Shown: piece by piece, positions 58,101 to 64,000 of the stretch | Layout of the letters: the number at the start of each line of letters is the position of its first letter | Position numbering within the stretch: position 1 is the stretch's first letter | NCBI GenBank assembly: GCA_033558025.1 | Contig: JAUCEF010000016.1 | Coordinates: 124,001-188,000 of the forward strand | Source of the DNA: Phytophthora sp. 'mugwort' | Lineage: Eukaryota; Oomycota; Peronosporomycetes; Peronosporales; Peronosporaceae | Length of the DNA: 64,000 nt | Direction of reading: 5' to 3' | Program-made: the position numbers and the translations under genes | Notes under the pieces: model-generated | Databases searched by the model: none | The model's input: only the letters and a program-made list of their open reading frames with translations | Told to the model about the DNA's origin: nothing

Positions 58101-59145
58101 TGAGAGTTCGTCATTCTTTTCGTCTTGGACCTCGAAGGTCGCTGCTCCGAGAACTCTTAGTGAGATGGGATCTCGTCAGAAAATTATCGCTGTGGGTGTT
58201 CAGTGTCTGCGCTTTTTCAACAACGAGATGTACTATTTCCCGAATGAGCTGGAGCTTCTCTTGGAAGGACTAGCGACCGTACCGATTTCGCTACGGCATG
58301 AGTTTTTCGAGTGTCTGCTGCGTCTACGCCGCCGTGAGCGTCACCTGTGGGGAGACACACCATTAGCGAAGGTATTTACTGATCAGAACGAGTGGCACTT
58401 GCTCACAGCACGTGCTCGTCTGCAGCAATTCCAGCAGAGTCTGTTACGAAAGCAGCGACAGTATCAGAAGAAGAAAGAGAAAGGTAAAGATGTTAAGCCG
58501 ACAATGGCTGCTCTTCATCTCGCGGTGGCATTGCGACGATTCGATGAAAATGAGGACAGTCGATTGAGTGCAGAAGAAGTACACAAGTGCTTTGAGAGCT
58601 TCCAGCTTGGCTTCTCGTCCAAGGAGCTGAATGAAATCATTGGACTGATCGCTGACACTCGCTTTACGGACGGTGAGAAGGGACACGAACAAGGTATTCC
58701 GATGGAGACAATTTGTGCAGCTTTTGGCATTTCCCATAACGAGATGAAGACTGCGCTTGTTCGAGATGACCAAGAGAGTGCGCGCGCTGCAGCAGGACTC
58801 GACATCGAGACGTCGTGGGGATGCCCCGTTTGTACGTACGTGAACGACGGCTCTATGGACGCGTGCGAGGCCTGCAATGAGCCCAATCCGAAGCTTCAGG
58901 ACGAGGACGCGCAACGTCAGCAGCAACCAGGTTGGCGTTGCAGCAACTGCACCTTCATCAACCAGCCAGACGACGTGTGCTGCGCCATCTGCGAGCTTGA
59001 TATGGATGGTCAGCGCGGCGTACCCCGCGGCAAGTGGGTCTGTGCTGGCGAGCAGGGCGGCTGCACGTTCTTCAACTCTATGACGAACTTCTACTGCGAG
59101 GTGTGCAACCGCGCGCGCCCTGACCTGGCGACTACGCGCTTCTAA
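46153..59145 (+). CDS. Giant DUF3638/DUF3645 protein with Trx-like, UBA, EF-hand and RanBP2 zinc-finger domains
   Basis: One uninterrupted exon encodes 4330 residues. In order: a degenerate nucleoredoxin-like fold (about 346-462; LIQTFGVTKVPQLILRGPDG is kept, the WCPPC site is not), RanBP2-type finger 1 (about 1494-1519), UBA-like domains (about 1834-1877 and 1895-1946), and the DUF3638 region with the P-loop-like MGAGKTTVV (about 2875) and MDEVD (about 3031-3035). The DUF3645 motif follows (AVPFIGKDVPSRSSEFAHPD, about 3230), then GFSGTPSNLLP and QGAYRMRG (about 3547), an acidic linker, an EF-hand loop DENEDSRLSAEE (about 4131) and three more RanBP2-type fingers (from about 4222, 4262 and 4294). 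These resemble SF2 ATPase motifs joined to ubiquitin-binding modules. Databases often label relatives ubiquitinyl hydrolases, but I see no protease triad I can vouch for. A cytosolic ubiquitin-linked role is inferred. Confidence 0.9.
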   Translation: MAVWRSATFLGMFGDPYLRGTPYEAGGDPQALVGALRGLAQLLQPQQQQADEEPDPVIFSLTVDQERELQTTLLPQLAFCGQWAEKGAKVEDAAQFQAFLAEWKAELAKLQLRQPVLVPGGYVGNVNSHSIIYVVEKTSDAEYSFTVCNKGPGAEMYHPCKVEGSADKIRVQPCIQISAIPATRFLDMAFWTLLFSLWVRKPPSEYHRVETIYDVLLPWLAGDKLLPLASEMTEQRSRTDWTSAVLGGVHTPQRSQLGFCKSVIEAMRYLCLRSRAFTNDEVKYAILYKIRYRLFQQVVKGLEIAENPAKAIPDGILDNALRTLSAISLQDSLQGTHTVAEIDPEAVVGIYFALSKSAVCHKLTKVLSALSEKLHVAGKKFVIIMVSVDQEQADYTAFVESLPGHTWLVVPFPEMEARKQLIQTFGVTKVPQLILRGPDGTILTPMGKELVMSDPTGAFYPWVSEDFELPKSTLSVSETKCIAMGVKQIGLKTLKHHERKNIQVHGLSHVNKLLNQTERLIKSIGVTSSSEGKRKRVTATVEEIFPFALHANVELLQLQGKESEYAGNASELEIPILSNFLDVPERVTSVALAVAAFVRCEALCESLLKRAAEGSSSSRMSLHHEVIQLVTTVLVEVLPMPEPIAADGTASLTCMWRQPVTKDMQLRCLNHLHSLLMILGSVWQSMEQPSRQFDSERALAALCALCVYDALIRTPAADEPLEMSLLMEEEGGYVLAHTFCKANFSIQKMTSAMEFARPNFCVVRGRVLAYFHSQDAKGKRQLFDYHMPEDKIEVKKYSTTLLFFRQLMERYHYQLIDPNNQTPPTEMEALMGWFCSDTTPMADDHPEVGLTRDLVVVVKFLATMETKEVELMRRRTAHQHWQMWQLSFDDSSATHRRNFFGMRGLNRILHATLKWEVVNFRGSDQDIADVEVEGFMERKVYFGEGPIITSPANLSALLVKSSSNASAGGLPTVITEDDIMHLTDLPTYNGTLSAEESEYLMSYLTVPYTRIPLVVSFFSSRDRVTYLFNPMLQQLFRAVLFEGGDWVSDEKAEEISHIPLRKSNLVMHEEAIQRTFDARVHHQKSEDHLGTMNGLLLNELIHAPEAIVVPLLKMLDAVKELGEASVHSADARFILFMIKLGVDVLRYMTFALDRCVAGDDQARAENLEGYRSQLMAYAFGFAHTTLNKWRQEAEVANNLQTACVIHSYLALLHVSLRPSEYDAEKISSMIGSIAYVHNWHCFGMKLSIDSGDEKGGLSAEERLLRWLQAQGIDTANVGKKSLDKYLRGRPLFLKIGMQTIQAPSIVALRNSEGKELQLPPGDVLEAEIFETIQLHRRSIVRWLVDLPKANCNKILGNIVQIALRSNEQTDSWDWIEESDIGGAGKYSCRQQELKLDAQTGEILWRNDELKPVPDSMTQYADFMAIFGNKSLHCGLVARQEHRLWVNIVGTDFQLVEWDDPTQEIDQGVGAPVVFEPGSAVNSDGSNDNPQELKMYWECSSCTCANFNGDNPNATCEVCGTSRVARAPPQPSRRNQEEKPKQPGDDGFRYLGKVFSRSFDIYSEEEHPHSDEQWFVDLVGNALRLMYPPVPDNKKLPYTLFLPSDPLPADANHVRLIGLDRGSDDKDKEKIATFKEIVAYRTMQVMHMYALVSHGRRLYRKLIFTSNSRLSLHSFPLNISPDQGPVDPALLRASGEPSERQLQGGSLVILRKNHLLNGTEQFVPPRLLQGVVPSCLLENFRFWIGEDGRLRGEPVDTKSQWFRYRVEVEIGETGEAFISRKSILTSFSRIHQDNHEKERLPASSQMQPPPAPVRAPGRLAADISRTPTYPSPDSVEISDDDVVQLMAMGFSYAACGLALRENRNNLGLAAQWLLDENNQMKILAAEESAASGEVALSPEEQYEQNIGLLMSLEGSPSRVAIEYALSLFGKDLELASAWLSDPANCAEIERAETAESDDASRSADSGEKGITLMEVDEESKTNDGDGEALEIVEETVGETLYLLSMLEASSTRESDEVLALSELLSRVEDLSHILVWCTNKDGVGAPCGLSSIAFIELPRLKLKLQPNKDPTSRRVRLNVMDQNGWFVSDLTVAMSEESSKYLRGLVEIAPDCFVLESDTTDLKLICPNHDLYRPAIRGEPFSSILVSDRGSVGWQQAMETRFYTYAVHSSNTFLLPSSLSSTLYLILTSLLTRNYAAAMELIMGCNVDVKFTDEEKRVFDQLSKTLDDRHPNACACRVRLSLGIAYSDNKAPWKLSGELHDYLTTSDHVDASCKLTLEEEKEALARCHQRSPLLLLRKEFCDHVQTDTATTIDFKITRSRVGGQPWLKLCLYSKGYLAAHGKKLSTVRYSRPKHGIGIDNKFLIDDEEAGKLVWNCAVVGDEISGTNRGLGFLFLYECLNQQLVVRLGGDDCTRSFGDLFARFLHLKLSRWGRETVDDGEEECAPSYAMAQLAMVVAHPNGGWPSSPCDQESVHMLSRGANLYSKMTVGTMLKHFFDFGEMEFQSKLESEEHQTRVIGPIKAQFSQLHHTAERMFEIPIAPTNGSKTFDASNASCGERLFTGVKNSPINPEFPLEALDVKRFVTFCDPEAEVGTVLPFDLSKHPVAQTAAAKDLLKRLGDDIAINAQAVNGSKDAFITGVTPMNLSSAREQTPSSSAIETLQNLIRLCEKMRMSDRKMVEEGIAMLEMLLNEIRGDIHGNPEQVISADRFMMQRHVGVYPRVTFDFLTSLLASNSFETDLKARNPFAVDATPDLVEKILLVLFLCSRIVHINRTVQAARALLKHLNGLTTFQSGEDWSSRVKMTRQSSRDLADMLLSKRYYLHGSATGNSSGWRFDPRFLVFEYVFDILLRGRQVQMIDSFLTSLAKGNSRVQQMIMGAGKTTVVGPLLTYILADKEHLVTHVMPTALLEQSRQVLRGRFSNCVLRKRIFTFEFDRAISDDPAAALQMFTKLDRARRHGDVVCASPESIKSMMLKLVELLHSLDESSDIIELPLSSSSQNIRRLKRVLENRSEMADELHKTLRLWQNGILIMDEVDVLLHPLRSELNFPIGNKFPIDLAANRWELPIYLIDAILAPANASKAPSGLIPQLQVVLDEGYAAHTLQRFPHLVLLDIEFYEARMLPLLSEIAIEWLLKLFRMGKMEVAVDRIKYYLECPRTDLHTDVSLRADIENGLSESSIKLLNLARDWLRTILPHVLSKINRVSYGLLRGEHQSAAASGNSGGNAHSRMMLAVPFIGKDVPSRSSEFAHPDVLIGLTILAYRYEGIRLSDLVRIVSQLKQDFSRQLGPRDQRPASAMFREWVRTGLAAIAVGKQEASGGVLPLPLFQLRDSAQVARLHLLVAKLAGVVYYYVRQHVFPSCMNFQKLKISACGHELGSNSLFAKRIGFSGTPSNLLPMDLGECYYEPRSDGSIFEALTNKRIVSIERKVEWTARSLLLDIAHAQPPVHALIDTGALITGFDNQEVATFLLVELPTEMEGVVYLDEDDRQMILLRDHNAPMPLVQCGLSPSKRFTFYDQVHTTGMDIKQCVNARAVVTLGKDMTFRDYAQGAYRMRGIATGQSICLFLIPEVENRIRHEMKVAHVELNSHGTTQQRLDEFLLLVPAWLLINSMRMESMQLVQLSLQELHNTWRRRALHSLLDEIAAATAKDASLSSRLRRFIGRDDDSLKAWLRQCIAIFRVEISYTVDAVVPTKKQLSDVIGKLIVSHEAFLITSEETARVTAVKQRLAHSSGSQQQILPEDGSEQGDLRLTAEVVHENEAEAEEEAEEEAEQEEQKMSAFTRDDEHPIPWSTSVLSQPPTGAATHSTGDEEMKTAAQQQQEEEASVFYPFAQFQAHSECPKVAFPPELLMSGNFFRRRWVGLGERRVKNVGLILEWSPLLHQEAMKTVVQRLFMAFMAAEESGGNANEIAVKALQAAAEIATTSRDAVPDAVKDAVAIATRNMPVYLATLSLAEGETIRRMIHKKHPVFQISQVQLRTSEGELVESSSFFSSWTSKVAAPRTLSEMGSRQKIIAVGVQCLRFFNNEMYYFPNELELLLEGLATVPISLRHEFFECLLRLRRRERHLWGDTPLAKVFTDQNEWHLLTARARLQQFQQSLLRKQRQYQKKKEKGKDVKPTMAALHLAVALRRFDENEDSRLSAEEVHKCFESFQLGFSSKELNEIIGLIADTRFTDGEKGHEQGIPMETICAAFGISHNEMKTALVRDDQESARAAAGLDIETSWGCPVCTYVNDGSMDACEACNEPNPKLQDEDAQRQQQPGWRCSNCTFINQPDDVCCAICELDMDGQRGVPRGKWVCAGEQGGCTFFNSMTNFYCEVCNRARPDLATTRF

Positions 59146-59392
59146 GGCTCCGTACGAAATTAAATATTGAATGGTTACGTTCAGTTTTAATGCACTACTT
59201 CAACTGTGTACCATCTGTGGATTGGTCGAAAGTGTATCTTCCTTTTTGGCGAATGAACATTTGCTTCTATTTTTCGACCAATCGACGGTCGTTCTCGCTT
59301 CAAGTGTCCAGTGTGTTGTTCAGACCATAGTAAAGCCAAGTGAGAGCACGCGCTCACTTGGGAAAAAGACGCGAAGCAGTGAAGAGAAGGCG

Positions 59393-61243
59393 ATGGACCC
59401 GCACTCGATGGGGATGCAGGGCAATGGCATGTCGATGCCCATGTCCATGGCGATGAGTATGAACCCTCAAGCCATGTACGGCCAGCCACCGCAGCAGATG
59501 ATGATGAGCGCTATGGGACAGCAACAGCAGATGCCCATGACCCAAATGAACATCATGAACCCGAGCCAGGTGAGCGCTGGCATGCAAGCTGATTGGCGTA
59601 TTCAGCTCACGAGGGAGCATCGCGCCAACCTCATCGCCAAGATCTACAATGAGATGGTGCGCGTATCGGCCGACCCCGTACCGGGTATCAAGCTCTGGAT
59701 GAACGTGTCGTGGTACGAGCTGTCTCTCTACAAGGAGTCACCCACGCAGGAGGTCTACATTAACAAAATATTCACGAGACTCAAGTCGTTGCGCGCGCAG
59801 CAGTCGGACATGAACGCAGCTATGGCGGCGCAGGGGCTGCCCAATCAAGGTATGCTTTCCAGACTCGACTTTTCGTACTACAACACGCTCAGTTTGAACC
59901 AGAGAGGCGCCAACGTGGGGCAGGTGGGCAGTTATCCTGGTCATAACCAGTTTAGTGGCCCTGGACCTCACCCAGGAGCTCAACAGCAGCAACAACAGCA
60001 ACAACCCCAGCAGCAGAAGGCCTTGTCTGCTAGTAACACCCCAGTGAAGTCAGAGACGGGCACGTCGACGAACTCTGTGGCCGAGTACTGGCAGCAACAT
60101 GCAGCGCTGCGAGCAAAGCATCATGGAGACGTGGAGAAGGTGCACAGTGCCTTTAAGAAGTATGTGGACCATATGAAGGGACACGATGAGACGGAGCAGA
60201 AGAAGAAGCTGCGATATCTTCTCAGTTATGTGGAACTGTGCGCCAACATTCTGAGTGAAGATAAAGCGACTCACCCACCGCGCAAGATCGAGGAGCTGGA
60301 CAAGGTATTCAAGTATATTGTGAAGATCGTTAACCCGTACTTGAAGAAGCTTCGAACGGAGACCGACAGAAGGAGTTACCCAAGTAATGATGGCAACGCT
60401 GCCGGCCCGAATGGCCAGCCGACCACATCAGCTGGTCCAGGTGTACTGACATCTCCTGGGGCAACGACGAGTTCCGGATCTAGCACAATGCCGACCAGCA
60501 CTTCAAGTGGCTTCAGCAGTGCCATGACACAGCCTCAATCCGCCGGACAGACACAGCAAGAAAACGCGAAGAACACTTCGACGCAGATGACCACTCAGCA
60601 AAAGCAGCAACAATATTTGATGCAGCAACGCGCGCAGCAAATGCAGCAGCAGCAGCAACAAATGCAGGTCCAAGCTCGCCAGCAGCAGATGATGCAACAA
60701 CAGCAAATGATGCGTCAGCAGCAAATGCAGCAGCAGCAGCAAAAGGGACCTCAGCATCAAGCGCAGTTCTCCACTCAACAAGAAAATCTTATGAAGCAGC
60801 AACAGAATAGTCAGAACGCTGCCAATCAGCAGAGTGGACAGCAGACGCAGCAGCAAATGGGACAACAGGGACCCGCTCCGCAGCAGCCAAATCCCACACA
60901 GCAGCGAAAGTCTCAACAGCCCCAACACGCGAAGCCTCAGCAGAACCAGCAGCCTCCAACGTCGCGAGGAGAGAGTCCGTCGATCAGTTCTGGACTGAAT
61001 TTGGGTCTCGATGACTCGCTTTATAGCAGTATGAACAGCGACTTGTTGCAGATGCCGACGCCCTCTGGGACCTCCTCAGGCAGTCTCATGGACTTCTCCA
61101 ACGCTTTGTCACCCACGAGTTTTGGCGGCATGGATCTGCTCGACTGGGATGACGGTACCGGCCAGAGCTCATCGGGTCAGGGCAACACTGGGACGTCGGG
61201 CAGCGACAACTCGGACCTCATGACCTTCGTGGAAACGTTGTAG
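59393..61243 (+). CDS. KIX-domain coactivator, Mediator MED15-like, Gln-rich
   Basis: The protein has 616 residues from ATG 59393 (GCGATGGACC). A Met/Gln-rich leader (1-60) precedes a KIX domain at about 65-140 (DWRIQLTREHRANLIAKIYN ... YINKIFTRLKSLRAQ), the fold by which MED15 and CBP bind activators. A second helical block lies at about 225-330 (YWQQHAALRAKHHGDVEK ... KYIVKIVNPYLKKLR). Long Gln/Met tracts (about 400-530) and an acidic Ser/Gly-rich tail (LGLDDSLYSSMNSDLLQMP, MDLLDWDDG) end it. The frame is open upstream to 59171 but the leader there is unlike protein. It is presumably nuclear. It follows the giant gene by 248 bases. MED15 is the best guess; a free KIX coactivator is possible. 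Confidence 0.85.
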   Translation: MDPHSMGMQGNGMSMPMSMAMSMNPQAMYGQPPQQMMMSAMGQQQQMPMTQMNIMNPSQVSAGMQADWRIQLTREHRANLIAKIYNEMVRVSADPVPGIKLWMNVSWYELSLYKESPTQEVYINKIFTRLKSLRAQQSDMNAAMAAQGLPNQGMLSRLDFSYYNTLSLNQRGANVGQVGSYPGHNQFSGPGPHPGAQQQQQQQQPQQQKALSASNTPVKSETGTSTNSVAEYWQQHAALRAKHHGDVEKVHSAFKKYVDHMKGHDETEQKKKLRYLLSYVELCANILSEDKATHPPRKIEELDKVFKYIVKIVNPYLKKLRTETDRRSYPSNDGNAAGPNGQPTTSAGPGVLTSPGATTSSGSSTMPTSTSSGFSSAMTQPQSAGQTQQENAKNTSTQMTTQQKQQQYLMQQRAQQMQQQQQQMQVQARQQQMMQQQQMMRQQQMQQQQQKGPQHQAQFSTQQENLMKQQQNSQNAANQQSGQQTQQQMGQQGPAPQQPNPTQQRKSQQPQHAKPQQNQQPPTSRGESPSISSGLNLGLDDSLYSSMNSDLLQMPTPSGTSSGSLMDFSNALSPTSFGGMDLLDWDDGTGQSSSGQGNTGTSGSDNSDLMTFVETL

Positions 61244-61490
61244 ACGGTAGAATCGCTTGGAAAAGAGGACCAGAAGTAGCGTCAGCTTCATCTTCTTCAG
61301 TTGACCAGAAGTAGGTAATTGTAATTTTTCAATTCAATTGTTAGCTCTTAGTGCATGTTGAAGATAAGTTGAAGTGGGCGTCGTCACTCCCGTCGTTCTC
61401 GTGACGAAAGAGTCACTGAATGGCCGCCATACAACTGTTCAGTAAACATCAAATCCCCCCGTCAAATTGCGATCGTCCAGGCTGTGGATC

Positions 61491-63218
61491 ATGACATCGT
61501 CCTTCCCGTCGTCGCGCGTGCCGTCCACCGCCTCCACCCTGCACGTGACGGCGTCCGACATCAGTCTCTTCAGCCGCTCAGACGACGAGGGCGCGAGTGC
61601 GGAGGAAAACGACGCGATGGCCGTCGACGACGAGCAGTTGGCGGTGCGTACACTCGTCAGTGAGCAGCAGGAGGGCGATGAGGGCGAAGCACTGGGCCAG
61701 GAGCTGCTGGAGGCGCTGCGTCTAGGCACCAGCAACTTCTTGCTGGCCTACAACACGCGCGCGGGCATCGCAGCGCTGCTTCGACTGCTCAAGCTGCTGC
61801 AGCGACGCGACTGGAAGGCGGTGACGGATCTGCGGCAACTGCTGGACGAGAAACACCTCAACTTCCGCGTGGACGCCGTACAGCTCGGTCTCTTCCTGGG
61901 CTGGTTCACAGGCGGCTACAGGGGTCTGAGAGCGCTGCTGCCCGTGATTCTACGGCGACTTTTGCCCAAGAACTTGCAGCTCCAGAACGAGAAAAAATTG
62001 AAGGAGATCTCAGCCCTTGGATCTGGAGCCATTGCAGCTCTCGCGCTGGGCTTCGTGGACGCTAAGCGACGTCGGTCCTTGGCATTGTACGCACTCACGA
62101 GAGCGCTGCAATGTGGATACAACACGGCAAAGAGACAGGAACGCTGGCACTTTTGGGGCAGCGACTGGCAATATGGCGACGTGCTGCTCTTTGCACTCTC
62201 AAGTGCGCAGGTCATGTACGCCTACGTTATGAGGCCAACGACGCTTCCGCCCGAGTATTTCAGGTTTATCCAACGCACTGGTCCAGTGGAACTCGAGACG
62301 CTGGAGCTTGTACAGCAAGTGAACCGCAGACTTCCCGTTAGTATCACGATTCTTCAGAAGTTGCTGGACCGGAAGCCAGGGATCCCCCGAGAGTTCCCCT
62401 TGCCGACGGATATCGTGCCTTGCAGACTGGTACATGCCAACGCTGACTCGTGTGCGGTGGGCGCATTGCTGTGCTTCAAACGCGCCTTTCAAAAGACTTT
62501 CCCGCTCTACCTGTCACTCTTCATTGTGCCTGGAGTGGTTATCCATTTTAAGCGCTTTTTGCGGGCACCTTTCCGGACTCTTGCGCGCTCGACGATGAAC
62601 GCGACACGATCCAATTGTTTCTTAGCGTCGTTCGTGACGCTTTATCTGTCGCTTGTGTGCGCACACCGCCGGATCGTCAGCAAAGATCATCGCTTCATCT
62701 ATTATTTGGCCGGATTTGGAGCCTCGACGACGATTCTTCTGGAACCGAAAAGCCGACGCTCTGGTACGGATATTCATAACCTTAAAACTGCATACTGATG
62801 GCCATGATATGAGAGATTGATATGTGATGAAATGCGTTATGATGAACAGAGTTGGCACTGTACGTGTTGCCCCGTGCTCTTGATAGTTTGGCGATGATCC
62901 TGCACGACCGGGGAGTCTGCTCGGGCTTCAAATACGGCGAGGTGGCGCTCTTCTCAGCCTCTATGTCGGTTATGATGTACTGTTATGAGGTAAGTAAGAC
63001 CGTCATATGTGCTGCGCATCCAAACTGAAATGATATTAACTTTGTCTTAAAACCTTGTACAGCACGAGAAGGAGGCTATGAGCCCTTTCTTGTATAGCAC
63101 GATGAAGCGCTTCTTACAGACTTCGACAGACAAGAAGCAGCAGTACGTCGCTTCTCTCGAGAAGAAAGAGAGACGTCTGTCGCAGTCAATTCCGATGGCT
63201 GCTCCTTCATCCGCTTGA
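61491..63218 (+). CDS. TMEM135-like membrane protein, three exons
   Basis: Exons are 61491-62763, 62850-62989 and 63063-63218, with introns of 86 (phase 1) and 73 bases (phase 0), giving 522 residues. An acidic N-terminal tail (1-60) is followed by a helical N-domain, then hydrophobic segments typical of the TMEM135/PMP52-like family. Examples are GSGAIAALALGFVDAKRRRS, LFALSSAQVMYAYVMRP, the Cys motif HANADSCAVGALLCFKRAF, YLAGFGASTTILLEPKSRRS and, across the first intron, LALYVLPRALDSLAMILHDR. Animal TMEM135 acts at peroxisomes and mitochondria in lipid handling; the same is inferred here. Human TMEM135 is shorter. Reading through the first intron would end the protein early, at 62798. The C-terminal tail is lysine-rich. 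Confidence 0.85.
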
Positions 63219-63472
63219 AGCAACTAAACTACCATCTACTACCGTAGTACGATACTACTCCATGTTTGTATTTCTTTGGTTGTGCGTCTTGAGCGCAAGA
63301 AAGCCGTACTCGCTAATGATGCTAGAGCGCTTTGCTAAATGGATAAAGAGAGCAGACGATAGCTGCGTCTTTGCTACTGTGTGTTGTCCTATTGCCAAGC
63401 CACTTCTCACTAAACATGCCCTTGCTCGAGCACCATAGCCATAAAGGGCGAGATGGTGGTCTCATTGAGCCC
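63219..63472. other. Short convergent spacer
   Basis: About 250 bases between the stops of the TMEM135-like and phosphoglycerate dehydrogenase genes. No further gene seen. Confidence 0.5.
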
Positions 63473-64000
63473 TTAAACCTGTGCGAAACGTACGCTGCGA
63501 ACGCTAGGAAGTTCCTTTAGAGCGTTCAACGTCTCATCGGAGGGCACAGAGTCAAGCGCAAGAATGCCGAGAGGATACTCAACGTTATTCTGGCGAGCCA
63601 GACCGAAGTTGGCGATGTTGATCTTGGCCTCGGACAGCTCGCTCAAAATGCCGGCGATCGCACCGGGAACATCCTCGTTGTTGAACACCAGAATGTTGCC
63701 CTTCGGTCGGAAGGCCGGAAAGTCCGAGTATTCGTTCACACGCACGATACGCGGGTCCTCACCAAAGACGCTACCCTTTACAAGAAGACGGTCCTTGTTC
63801 TTGGTCTCCACTACCACAGCCAGGCAGTTTTTCAAGTGACGGCGCACTGCTGCCGGATCGCTCTTCAAGTCACCTTGACGCACGTCGATACCCTTTGCCA
63901 TCGCTAACAGCGAAGAATTCAGAAGGCTAATCTCGAGATTTTCTTCTTCTTCAACGGATTCCTTGTGTTCACGCATGCTCTCGAGCATACCCTTGAGTAG
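63473..64000 (-). CDS. serA: D-3-phosphoglycerate dehydrogenase, C-terminal part (runs off the window)
   Basis: The frame is open at the right edge, so only the last 175 or so residues are visible. They form the regulatory end: an ASB-like region with AVVVETKNKDRLLVKGSVFG and a final ACT domain (RPKGNILVFNNEDVPGAIAG ... AKINIANFGLARQ), ending RSVRFAQV. This architecture belongs to the long form of the enzyme that oxidises 3-phosphoglycerate at the start of serine synthesis; the ACT domain binds serine in bacterial relatives. The catalytic NAD-binding part lies outside. Other ACT-ASB dehydrogenases are less likely. Confidence 0.85.
   Translation of the reverse strand, partial: LLKGMLESMREHKESVEEEENLEISLLNSSLLAMAKGIDVRQGDLKSDPAAVRRHLKNCLAVVVETKNKDRLLVKGSVFGEDPRIVRVNEYSDFPAFRPKGNILVFNNEDVPGAIAGILSELSEAKINIANFGLARQNNVEYPLGILALDSVPSDETLNALKELPSVRSVRFAQV

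Overview
This window looks like nuclear DNA of an oomycete, most likely Phytophthora; I cannot name the species. The evidence is compact genes with few, very short introns (71-99 bases, GTACG/GTAAG-type donors), oomycete-style initiators (TCAYTYYNCAWTT-like) upstream of several genes, a tandem pair of PUFA elongases, a diaminopimelate decarboxylase, and wrecks of Ty3/gypsy, Ty1/copia, MULE and hAT elements typical of Phytophthora intergenic DNA.

Layout. 1-6221 is the 3' part of a decayed Ty3/gypsy chromovirus (protease end, RT, RNase H, integrase, chromodomain, 3' LTR). It carries an unexpected coding-looking region on its antisense strand between integrase and LTR. 6906-11381 holds two tandem four-exon PUFA elongase genes separated by a small gypsy fragment. 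12678-29037 is a gene-dense block: diaminopimelate decarboxylase (+), full-size ABCA transporter (-), mitochondrial translation initiation factor IF-2 (-), a double-PHD-finger protein (+), the GPI mannosyltransferase PIG-V (-) and an ankyrin-type repeat protein (-). IF-2 and the PHD gene share a short bidirectional promoter. 29038-46080 is about 17 kb without intact genes. It contains a foldback element with a perfect 44-bp inverted repeat, a second copy of the gypsy family (5' LTR, gag, dead protease), MULE and copia remnants on the minus strand, two pairs of LTR-like direct repeats and a hAT transposase relic.

46153-63218 is again gene-dense. It begins with a single-exon gene for a 4330-residue DUF3638/DUF3645 protein combining ATPase/helicase-like motifs with a degenerate nucleoredoxin fold, UBA-like domains, an EF-hand and four RanBP2-type zinc fingers. 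A MED15-like KIX-domain coactivator and a three-exon TMEM135-like membrane protein follow. The window closes at 63473-64000 with the C-terminal ASB/ACT part of a D-3-phosphoglycerate dehydrogenase on the minus strand.

Most host genes are housekeeping: lysine and serine metabolism, mitochondrial translation, lipid elongation and transport, GPI anchors, transcription. They form no obvious pathway cluster except the elongase pair. No rRNA gene, tRNA gene or CRISPR array was recognised, and no secreted RxLR or Crinkler effector. The most unusual items are the giant ubiquitin-linked protein, the antisense coding region of the gypsy element, and the perfect hairpin at 29642-29738.
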